NCBI GenBank assembly: GCA_964020155.1
Contig: OZ026549.1
Coordinates: forward strand, 272,633 to 282,632
Source of the DNA: Chondrilla cf. caribensis
Taxonomy: Eukaryota > Porifera > Demospongiae > Chondrillida > Chondrillidae
Length of the DNA stretch: 10,000 nt
Reading direction: 5' to 3'
Shown: in pieces, positions 1 through 9,880 of the stretch
How the letters are laid out: each line of letters opens with the position of its first letter
Position numbering within the stretch: position 1 is the first letter of the stretch
Position numbers and translations under genes: made by a program
The notes under the pieces: generated by a model
Databases searched by the model: none
Seen by the model: only the letters and a program-made list of their open reading frames with translations
What the model was told of the DNA's origin: nothing

Positions 1-154
1 CGTTAGTACAGTGGGTGTGACCTTACCTTCACTCTAGAACTACTACTATATGCATACACATAATGTATGCACATAATACGGATGTACATGATATTACATA
101 CACACTTACTCCAGACTATAGATACGCATACAAGCACTGTACACATGTACTTAC
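1..154 (-). other. Start of AP1G1 intron 6 (runs off left edge)
   Basis: AT-rich sequence with short alternating purine-pyrimidine stretches rich in ATGTA and ACATA. None of the three minus frames resembles the next gamma-adaptin exon. A 12-bp copy of the exon 6 end and its donor lies at 22-33 (see findings). Confidence 0.7.
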
Positions 155-3143
<2,989 letters not shown>

Positions 3144-3158
3144 GACTCACGTTCAGGT

Positions 3159-3330
3159 CTTTGGGTGCATGAGGGGTAGAAACAAATTTGTTAGCAAAAT
3201 TCATGTAATACAGGACGGTATGTCAGAGAAAAAAACTACAACATGGAATCAACATGACTACTCTGTCATTTAAAATGATGAAATTCCAACCGAGAGAAGA
3301 AAATGTAGCATAAAACACAAGATCGCTTAC
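3159..3330 (-). other. Putative AP1G1 5' UTR intron
   Basis: On the minus strand CCAGAAG|GTAAGC at 3331/3330 is a strong donor. TTTCTACCCCTCATGCACCCAAAG ending at 3159 (pyrimidine-rich, then AAAG) is a plausible acceptor, 15 nt upstream of the ATG. This would give a 172-bp intron in the leader. It is inferred from splice-site fit only; no transcript evidence is available. Confidence 0.5.
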
Positions 3331-3480
3331 CTTCTGGTACACGTCACGCGATACGTACTAGATGACTCGCAAACGCTTCACAATTATCGCATGCAGTCTA
3401 GCTAGCTAGATCATCCAGATCAGGCGCCTAGGGCGGAGAGGAGAAGGGACGTCGGCGTTTACACGAAATCGATCGGCTAG
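3331..3480 (-). promoter_or_regulatory. Probable AP1G1 first non-coding exon and core promoter
   Basis: This is the most CpG-containing stretch of the spacer, with GCGTGACGTGTACC (minus sense, about 3338-3353) and GCCGACGTCCC (about 3448-3458). ACGTG and GACGTC cores resemble bZIP/CREB-ATF type sites. It lies just upstream of a strong donor at 3330, so transcription probably starts within it. The 5' limit is arbitrary because no TATA box or initiator could be assigned. Confidence 0.35.
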
Positions 3481-3960
3481 ATCATAGATAACTGACCCAC
3501 ACAAAAATTATCCTGTGTCCGAGTTTTGCTGCAAAAATTTGTCCTACTGAACCAAAAATATTCCTACCTCTGATCGGATATGGGCTATAGGAATGATCCT
3601 GTTTGCTGCCACGTTTAATATATGGGATAGAATGTGGCAGACAAATTTCATCTTATCGAAATATTCATTTTACAACTTCACCCAAGATTTGGCCTCATAG
3701 CACGACAGACACGTACTGCTGAGTACACACAACCTCCCAATGTGGTATTCTGACCCTATTTTTGTAAGCTCGAGACTTGAGGCTCAAAATAATCCTCCTA
3801 TTTGGGGTGCAGCGAATAATGTATTATTTTAATTTAATATTTGTAATAATTTACTTATAATTTTTATTATTGGCAGCTATTATGCTAATAATCTAAACTG
3901 GTCAACCTACAGCCACTTGGACCAAATGTTTGGTGTTTTTATAACCAAACAGGTCTGTTA
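3481..3960. other. AT-rich spacer between AP1G1 promoter and 21-bp array
   Basis: No coding frame of note. AT content is very high near 3825-3880. CAAAAAT-TCCT type motifs recur at about 3502, 3532, 3553 and 3785. A minus-strand AATAAA lies at 3868-3863, more than 1.2 kb past the PAN3 stop, so its use by PAN3 would require a 3' UTR containing the whole 21-bp array. Confidence 0.5.
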
Positions 3961-3970
3961 CACTTCTGAG

Positions 3971-4783
3971 CAGTCCTGTTGAACAACCAGACAGTCCTGA
4001 TGAACAGCCAGACGGTCCTGATGAACAACCAGACAGTCCTGTTGAGCAACCAGACGGTCCTGTCGAACAGCCAGACGGTCCTGTTGAGCAACCAGACGGT
4101 CCTGTTGAGCAACCAGACGGTCCTGTTGAGCGACCAGACGGTCCTGTTGAGCGACCAGACGGTCCTGTTGAGCAACCAGACGGTCCTGTTGAGCAACCAG
4201 ACGGTCCTGTTGAACAACCAGACGGTCCTGATGAACAACCAGACGGTCCTGATGAACAACCAGACAGTCCTGTTGAACACCAGACGGTCCTGATGAACAA
4301 CCAGACGGTCCTGTTGAGCAACCAGACGGTCCTGTTGAACAGCCAGACAGTCCTGTTGAGCAACCAGACAGTCCTGTTGAGCAACCAGACAGTCCTGTTG
4401 AACACCCAGACAGTCCTGATGAACAACCAGACGGTCCTGTTGAACAACCAGACAGTCCTGTTGAGCAACCAGACAGTCCTGATGAACAGCCAGACAGTCC
4501 TGTTGAACAACCAGACGGTCCTGTTGAGCAACCAGACAGTCCTGTTGAACAGCCAGACGGTCCTGTTGAACAACCAGACGGTCTTGATAAACAACCAGAC
4601 AGTCCTGTTGAACAACCAGACGGTCCTGTTGAACAACCAGACGGTCCTGTTGAACAACCAGACAGTCCTGTTGAACAACCAGACGGTCCTGTTGAACAGC
4701 CAGACGGTCTTGATAAACAACCAGACGGTCCTGTTGAACAGCCAGACGGTCTTGATGAACAACCAGACGGTCCTGTTGAACAA
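3971..4783. repeat. 21-bp minisatellite, 38 units plus a partial, in the PAN3-AP1G1 spacer
   Basis: The unit is CCAGAC(A/G)GTCCTG plus TTGAACAA or TTGAGCAA. Thirty-eight units start at 3987 and every 21 bp up to 4763, with a single one-base deletion near 4276 as the only indel. Main variants are CAG/CGG after GAC, GTTGA/GATGA, AACAA/AGCAA/AACAG and GTCTTGATAAA. Because 21 is a multiple of three, long open frames arise on both strands (NNQTVLL on plus, NRTVWLF on minus), broken or shifted at the one-base deletion. No translation context is seen. Confidence 0.97.
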
Positions 4784-5102
4784 CCAGTGACAGAGGCGAT
4801 AGTGTGTGCTATATTATTGGGGTCAAATTTCGGCCATAGCTACACACATGTGCTTCGAATTCATGTACACGACTGTAACTGGTCCCAATCAAACACAATG
4901 ATTTTATATAATCAACACATATACACGATAAAACTCAGGAACAATTCCTACAAAATAAGGGTTCTTTACATGGCATTCAAAATATCCTTTGCAAAAATAA
5001 CTTATGCCAATACATACATACAGGACGTACAAAATTAATGCACTGTACACATTACTGAATGGTGTGGAAGGTATGATAAAAATTAATGGATACGGTCACT
5101 GG
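4784..5102 (-). other. Probable PAN3 3' UTR and downstream flank
   Basis: AT-rich, non-repetitive sequence immediately past the PAN3 stop. A short plus-strand open frame (4787-5038) has no recognisable domain and begins inside the edge of the 21-bp array; it is treated as chance. Confidence 0.45.
4903..4908 (-). terminator. Candidate PAN3 poly(A) signal TATAAA
   Basis: The minus-strand TATAAA hexamer (plus TTTATA) lies 195 nt past the PAN3 stop. It is a known weaker variant of AATAAA. No canonical AATAAA or ATTAAA was found between 4790 and 5103 on the minus strand, so this is the best local candidate only. Confidence 0.22.
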
Positions 5103-5279
5103 TCACTGGTAATTATCACCACCTTGCTCTGGAGCGACTGGAGTGAACTGCTCGGAGGCTGCAACAACCTCGGAGAACGCAGTTTCAAGACATTGTCTGA
5201 GATCTGCGAAGGTTACGATCAGCACGGTGTGACCGTCTCGGGAGTTCAAGCAGACCCTCTCCTGCGTCCCAGCGTCAAG
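5103..5279 (-). CDS. PAN3: PAN3 last coding exon E (knob end and stop)
   Basis: 177 nt, 58 residues plus TGA (5105-5103): [39 protein letters not shown], then a divergent tail ending GGDNYQ. The acceptor is TTGTCCATGTAG before 5279. The conserved core matches the end of PAN3; the final 15 or so residues ([16 protein letters not shown]) differ from the vertebrate ending and may be lineage-specific. Confidence 0.93.
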   Translation of the reverse strand, partial: LDAGTQERVCLNSRDGHTVLIVTFADLRQCLETAFSEVVAASEQFTPVAPEQGGDNYQ

Positions 5280-8200
5280 CTACATGGACAAGCATGAGAT
5301 AGCTCAGTGGAGAGACCGCAACGAAGTCGATGGAATGCTGTACTAGCCCGATACACAGTGCACACCTACTTACACTGGTATGTATATCTACGTACATACA
5401 GTACACGATACTATACTCACACACACACACATCTGTACACACATACCCACACACATATCTGTACACATACACCCACTTACACATCTGTGCACATACACCC
5501 ACTTACACATCTGTGCACATATACCCACTTACACATCTGTGCACATATACCCACTTACACATCTGTGCACATATACCCACATACACATCTGTGCACATAT
5601 AGCCACACACACATCTGTACACATACACCCACTTACACATCTGTGCACATACGTATACCCACACACACCTGTATACATATAGCCATACATCCATACAAAG
5701 ACTCACACCCATATGATACAACCTCGGTTACCCGTACACCTCGGGACATTAGATTTTTAAGAAGTGTTCCAAGGGGTGAAATGTTGGGACAACTAAAGAC
5801 ATAAAATTATGTAAAATGAAGAAAACAAGCCTTCGAATGATAGACATTCTTGCTTATACTTGCTCACAACCTATTCTAGGCCCTCAATTCTCCACTAGTT
5901 AGTTCTGGGAAGCCATTTAATTAGGCATCATTTGTATTAAAATGGCGGAATGTAATATTTTGGGTCATTTGGTTCGGTTGACCGAGGTTGAACCGGAGAT
6001 ACTGCACTGGTCCACAAACCTTGTTCAGGGACTGCACGATGTGGGACAGGTCCAGCCACGGAGCACCCTCGGCAGTGACCTGGTGGAACAAGTGATCTCG
6101 GAACAGTTTCAGCAGATATCGGTCACCAGTCTCGGACCAGTTGGGGTCCTGGTTGAACCTAGTGAACGGCACAGAGGAAGGGAAAATGGGAACCAGGACG
6201 AGGAGTCAAAAGAGACAAGTTGGAATGGGAAAATACAACTTGGAATGGAAATTGACAACTGAAGTTGTAGAATAATGTACGTACATGGAAACCAATATAC
6301 AGCATAGGGACCCTTGGAACTGTTGTTTCAACAAAGTCAAATTTCTCTTGCTCCCAACCTCTACCGTCTGTACAACACAACCTGTACAACCAGCCAACCC
6401 GTACAACCAGCCAACCCGTACAACCAGCCAACTTGTACAACCAGCCAACCTGTACAACCAGCCAACCTGTACAACCAGCCAACCTGTACAACCAGCCAAT
6501 CTGTACAACCAGCCAATCTGTACAACCAGCCAACCTGTACAACCAGCCAATCTGTACAACCAGCCAATCTGTACAACCAGCCAACCCGTACAACCAGCCA
6601 ATCTGTACAACCAGCCAATCTGTACAACCAGCCAACCTGTACAACCAGCCAACCTGTACAACCAGCCAATCTGTACAACCAGCCAATCTGTACAACCAGC
6701 CAACCCGTACAACCAGCCAACCTGTACAACCAGCCAATCTGTACAGCCAGCCAATCTGTACAACCAGCCAACCTGTACAACCAGCCAACCTGTACAACCA
6801 GCCAACCTGTACAACCAGCCAACTCGTACAACCAGCCAACCTGTACAACCAGCCAACCTGTACAACCAGCCAATCTGTACAACCAGCCAACCCGTACAAC
6901 CAGCCAACCCATACAACCAGCCAACCTGTACAACCAGCCAACTCGTACAACCAGCCAACCTGTACAACCAGCCAACCCGTACAACCAGCCAACCCGTACA
7001 ACCAGCCAACCTGTACAACCAGCCAACCTGTACAACCAGCCTACTCGTACAACCCTGGCAATAAATTACAGCAACTCACTCTGGCCTCTCATTGATGACA
7101 CCCAGTTTTGATAATAACCGGAAAAGGCGGCCATTTTCCAGCTCCCTCATCAGCTCATTCTCCAGTCTGTCCTGCTGCAGCAGCATGGTGTCCACGAAGC
7201 CCATCAAGTGAGGGGCCACGAATTGCATTGCACCCGAAATGGAGTGAGGCAATTGCTGAGCCTGTAGGAGGTACCTAGAGGAAGGTGGGGAGGGCATGTG
7301 GGAGGTACCTAGAGGAAGGTGGGGAGGGCATGTGGGAGGTACCTAGAGGAAGGTGGGGACGGCGTGTGGGAGGTACCTAGAGGAAGGTGGGGAGGGCGTG
7401 TGGGAGGTACCTAGAGGAAGGTGGGGACGGCGTGTGGGAGGTACCTAGAGGAAGGTGGGGAGGGCGTGTGGGAGGTACCTAGAGGAAGGTGGGGAGGGCG
7501 TGTGGGAGGTATCTAGAGGAAGGTGGGGAGGGCGTGTGGGAGGTACCTAGAGGAAGGTGGGGAGGGCGTGTGGGAGGTATCTAGAGGAAGGTGGGGAGGG
7601 CGTGTGGGAGGTTCCCAGAGGAAGGTGGGGAGGACGTGTGGGAGGTACCCAGAGGAAGGTGGGGAGGGTGTGTGGGAGGTATCTAGAGGAAGGTGGGGAG
7701 GGCGTGTGGGAGGTACCTAGAGGAAGGTGGGGAGGGCGTGTGGGAGGTACCTAGATGCCCTGGTGGGGAGGGTGTATGGGAGGTACCTAGAGGAAGGTGG
7801 GGAGGGTGTGTAAGGAGAATAATGAGATACACAAGGGAATACCTTGTCGAAATCATTGGTGTCGCCTGTTGGGAGGATACATGGTACATACCAGTGGCGG
7901 AGTGTATGTACCAGTGGTGGAGTGTATGTACCAATGGTGGAGTGTATATACCAGTGGTGGAGTGTATGTACCAGTGGTGGAGTGTATGTACCAGTGGTGG
8001 AGTGTATATACATGTACTCTGCACCTTGGCAACACAACACACTGAGTGCACACCCAGAGGTACACCACTCACTGTATCAAAGGCATTGGTTCATTTGTGT
8101 ACTTGCCAACAATGGTCGCCATAGCCTTGGAATAGCCGTCGCTGTGTGGGGTGACTAGGGACCCCGAAGCAAGGCAGACAACGAGGTTGGCAAAGAAGAG

Positions 8201-9833
8201 AAGGTCCTCCTGCTGGTAGTGGGTCATGTGACTCTCAGTGGGCGGAGTCCCATCAAACTGTAGGATATCCATTATGGCAACACTGTTTAGTCTTATTCTA
8301 GAGCAAAGACGAGGTGACAGAAGAGGTGACAGAAGAGGTGACAGATGAGGTGACAGACGAGGTGACAGACAAAGTGACAGAAGAGGTGACAGACGAGGTG
8401 ACAGACAAAGTGACAGAAGAGGTGACAGACACCCATATCAACATCTGAATACCTTGTTTGTAGGAGCTACGTATGTGAAGTGCAGAGACCAGTGGAAGGA
8501 GAGTTAGGTGTGTACGCACACTTCATTAATAGGACCACAATTTCCCAGTCTCTGGAAATTTGACACTGTACACTACTCTGTACACTTACAATATCTGAAT
8601 TAGGACCATCTCACAACTGAGACCACTTTGACTGGTCCAATACTATGTGCCCGTCTGAATTGTGAGGTTCTACTGTACTTCAACTGGTCCCATAGGTGGT
8701 CTCAATAGTGAGGTTCTATTGTACTTCAACTGGTCCCATAGGTGGTCTCAGTTGTGAGGTTCTACTGTAATTCAACTGGTCCCATAGGTGGTCTCGATTG
8801 TGAGGTTCTACTGTACTTCAACTGGTCCCATAGGTGGTCTCGATTGTGAGGTTCTACTGTACTTCAACTGGTCCCATAGGTGGTCTCAATTGTGAGGTTC
8901 TACTGTACTTCAACTGGTCCCATAGGTGGTCTCAATTGTGAGGTTCTACAGTACTTCAACTGGTCCCATAGGTGGTCTCAATTGTGAGGTTCTACTGTAC
9001 TTCAACTGGTCCCACAGGTGGTCTGAATTGTGAGGTTCTATTGTACTTCAACTGGTCCCACAGGTGGTCTGAATTGTGAGGTTCTACTGTACTTCAACTG
9101 GTCCCATAGGTGGTCTCAATTGTGTGGTTCTACCGTACTTCAACTGGTCCCATAGGTGGTCTCAATTGTGAGGTTCTACTGTACTTCAACTGGTCCCATA
9201 GGTGGTCTCAATTGTGTGGTTCTACCGTACTTCAACTGGTCCCATAGGTGGTCTCAATTGTGAGGTTCTACTGTACTTCAACTGGTCCCATAGGTGGTCT
9301 CAATTGTGAGGTTCTACTGTACTTCAACTGGTCCCATAGGTGGTCTCAATTGTGAGGTTCTACTGTACTTCAACTGGTCCCATAGGTGGTCTCAATTGTG
9401 AGGTTCTACTGTACTTGAACTGGTCCCATAGGTGGTCTCAATTGTGAGGTTCTACTGTACTTCAACTGGTCCCATAGGTGGTCTCAATTGTGAGGTTCTA
9501 CTGTACTTCAACTGGTCCCATAGGTGGTCTCAATTGTGAGGTTCTACTGTACTTCAACTGGTCCCATAGGTGGTCTCAATTGTGAGGTTCTAGTGTACGT
9601 ATCTCACCTGTTATTTCTGCCAACTAGCACTTTGCTTGGGTCTATAAACCTGGCTGCCAGCTGGGTGGAGTGGATGGCTTGCAGAGCCGATGTTATCTGG
9701 ATGATGTACTGCCACAGGACAGATTCTGTTACTGGGATAGGTGGTCCATGTAAGCCCTCGCTCCCCTCGGCTTTGAAGTGGTGGGTGAGAAGTGTGTCGG
9801 CCCCGGCATGATAGTCGTACACGAAAACTAGAG
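5103..9833 (-). CDS. PAN3: PAN2-PAN3 deadenylase subunit PAN3, C-terminal part (five exons; 5' end beyond window)
   Basis: Spliced CDS on the minus strand: 9833-9608, 8297-8073, 7274-7080, 6158-6020, 5279-5103; 962 nt, about 319 residues plus stop, all junctions in frame. PAN3 is the regulatory subunit of the cytoplasmic PAN2-PAN3 nuclease that first trims mRNA poly(A) tails. It dimerises, binds poly(A)-binding protein through its N-terminus, and holds PAN2 with its C-terminal knob. The window covers most of the pseudokinase ([43 protein letters not shown]), the coiled-coil/linker ([18 protein letters not shown]) and the knob ([49 protein letters not shown]). The catalytic-loop position reads [11 protein letters not shown] rather than HRDxKxxN, as expected for this catalytically dead kinase fold. 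The PABP-binding N-terminal half is off the window. Identification is from remembered family sequence. Confidence 0.95.
5420..5700. repeat. 26-bp minisatellite in the last PAN3 intron
   Basis: Copies built on ACACATCTGTGCACATA followed by (T/C)ACCCACTT or variants, at a 26-bp period, more diverged at both edges. Intron 5280-6019. Five copies contain ACTTAC, which reads GTAAGT in the transcribed sense. Open frames rich in His-Thr or Cys-Thr-Tyr across the array are artefacts. Confidence 0.93.
5701..6019 (-). other. Unique 5' part of the last PAN3 intron
   Basis: AT-rich unique sequence with no recognised exon, repeat or RNA gene. It starts, in gene sense, with the GTTTGT donor of exon D. Confidence 0.6.
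6020..6158 (-). CDS. PAN3: PAN3 exon D (C-terminal knob, first part)
   Basis: 139 nt. G completes Glu, then [40 protein letters not shown] and VQSLNK, phase 0. The acceptor is CGTTCACTAG before 6158. The donor AAG|GTTTGT at 6019 departs from GTRAGT but joins exactly onto LDAG of the last exon. [20 protein letters not shown] is the hallmark of the PAN3 C-terminal domain that contacts PAN2. Confidence 0.95.
6159..6384 (-). other. Unique 3' part of PAN3 intron D-C
   Basis: Non-repetitive intron sequence between the 17-bp array and the exon D acceptor CACTAG. No coding or RNA feature recognised. Confidence 0.6.
6385..7047. repeat. 17-bp minisatellite, 39 copies, in PAN3 intron D-C
   Basis: The unit is TACAACCAGCCAANNNG. 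Thirty-nine copies start exactly every 17 bp from 6385 to 7031 with no indel. The three variable bases are CCT (16 copies), TCT (11), CCC (8, including one followed by A instead of G), CTC (3) and CTT (1). One copy carries TACAGCC (6742). The array ends about 30 bp from the exon C donor. Since 17 is coprime to 3 and no frame of the unit makes a stop, long frames are open on both strands; none has coding character. Confidence 0.98.
7080..7274 (-). CDS. PAN3: PAN3 exon C (linker/coiled coil, starts inside the 34-bp array)
   Basis: 195 nt. G completes Gln, then [39 protein letters not shown] and [13 protein letters not shown] plus GA. The acceptor is CCTTCCTCTAG before 7274 and the donor is CCAGA|GTGAGT at 7079. 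YLL at the start aligns with the same residues of the family, so the exon begins at 7274, and its first eight bases (7274-7267) are part of the first unit of the 34-bp tandem array. The helical Leu/Glu-rich stretch fits the PAN3 coiled coil that drives dimerisation. Confidence 0.93.
7267..7812. repeat. 34-bp minisatellite, 16 copies, carrying the PAN3 exon C acceptor
   Basis: Units start at 7267 and every 34 bp to 7743, then 7779 (unit 15 is 36 bp and altered). The plus-strand unit begins GGAGGTACCTAGAGGAAGG and ends GTGGGGAGGGCGTGTG. In gene sense each unit reads a pyrimidine-rich tract then CCTTCCTCTAG|GTACCTCC. Unit 1 is the real 3' splice site and first eight exon bases; 14 of 16 units keep the TAG, while units at 7607 and 7641 read CTGGG instead. 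Confidence 0.97.
7275..7292 (-). promoter_or_regulatory. 3' splice site of PAN3 exon C
   Basis: Gene-sense CCCTCCCCACCTTCCTCTAG immediately precedes exon C. It is a good polypyrimidine tract plus TAG, and it is placed by the conserved YLL codons that follow and by the in-frame join to exon B. The same motif recurs upstream in the 34-bp array. Confidence 0.85.
7891..8010. repeat. 20-bp minisatellite, 6 copies, in PAN3 intron C-B
   Basis: Six exact-length units of CCAGTGGTGGAGTGTATGTA starting at 7891, 7911, 7931, 7951, 7971 and 7991. Variants are GGCGG in the first, CCAATGG in the third, and TATA for TGTA in the third and sixth. This is the second, unrelated array in the same intron (7275-8072), about 60 bp downstream of the exon B donor in gene sense. 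Confidence 0.97.
8073..8297 (-). CDS. PAN3: PAN3 exon B (pseudokinase C-lobe)
   Basis: 225 nt. The first A completes Arg, then [55 protein letters not shown] and CA of a Gln codon. The acceptor is TTGCTCTAG before 8297. A second AG seven bases inside would shorten the exon by six bases in frame, but the longer form aligns residue for residue with the family RLRVNCVGVFDVL segment. The donor is ATACA|GTGAGT at 8072. The Met at 8272 is internal, not a start codon. Confidence 0.92.
8311..8430. repeat. 12-bp minisatellite, 10 copies, next to the PAN3 exon B acceptor
   Basis: Ten units of GAGGTGACAGAA, GAGGTGACAGAC, GAGGTGACAGAT or AAAGTGACAGAA, all 12 bp. Units 4-6 and 7-9 form an identical 36-bp higher-order pair. 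In gene sense the unit is TTCTGTCACCTC, and the array ends 13 bp from the exon B acceptor, so it occupies the branch-site and polypyrimidine region. Confidence 0.97.
8431..8667 (-). other. Unique segment between the 12-bp and 46-bp arrays
   Basis: Mostly unique intron sequence. From about 8600 it contains diverged fragments related to the 46-bp unit, including an inverted piece (CATCTCACAACTGAGACCAC at 8606-8625) and a partial forward piece ending CTGAATTGTGAGG at 8667. Confidence 0.6.
8668..9587. repeat. 46-bp satellite-like array, 20 copies, in PAN3 intron B-A
   Basis: Twenty units, each exactly 46 bp with no indel, start at 8668 and every 46 bp to 9542; a partial copy begins at 9588. The unit opens TTCTACTGTACTTCAACTGG, continues TCCCATAGGTGGTCTCAATT and closes GTGAGG. 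Copies differ by a few substitutions, such as CATAGG/CACAGG, CTCAAT/CTCGAT/CTGAAT and TGAGG/TGTGG. It fills most of the 1310-bp intron 8298-9607 and ends about 20 bp from the exon A donor. Confidence 0.98.
9608..9833 (-). CDS. PAN3: PAN3 exon A (pseudokinase, degenerate catalytic loop)
   Basis: 226 nt. CT completes a codon from an upstream exon, then [55 protein letters not shown] and RNN plus AG of an Arg codon. The acceptor is TTCACTTCAG before 9833 and the donor is CAG|GTGAGA at 9607. An acceptor six bases further in (AGCTCTAG) was not chosen because [10 protein letters not shown] matches the family. The loop between HHF and the LWQYI helix looks shorter than in vertebrate PAN3 as I remember it. 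Confidence 0.92.
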
Positions 9834-9880
9834 CTGAAGTGAAGCAATGACAGGAACACAGGGAGGAACCCTACATGTAT

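Noticed and set aside
22..120. Possible AP1G1 exon 7 ending at the donor-like AAG|GTAAGG at 27/28
   Set aside because: No frame resembles the next conserved gamma-adaptin segment and the open stretch is only a few codons long.
3902..4790. A 293-residue minus-strand and a 165-residue plus-strand repetitive protein (NRTVWLF, NNQTVLL)
   Set aside because: The period is 21 bp, a multiple of three, so frames stay open on both strands. The single-base deletion near 4276 shifts them, and no splice, start or domain context is seen.
4787..5038. 83-residue plus-strand open frame
   Set aside because: No recognisable domain, starts at the edge of the 21-bp array, low-complexity AT-rich composition, and lies in the PAN3 3' flank.
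6159..7111. Six long open frames of 220-280 residues on both strands
   Set aside because: The 17-bp unit has no stop in several frames and reads through all phases; the frames are mutually overlapping, with no coding signal, inside a PAN3 intron.
8073..8272. Separate short gene starting at the Met at 8272
   Set aside because: The frame continues upstream to a splice acceptor at 8298 and aligns through the Met with internal PAN3 residues.
8668..9600. CRISPR-like regularly spaced array
   Set aside because: The whole 46-bp unit repeats with no unique spacers, and the DNA is eukaryotic with spliced genes.
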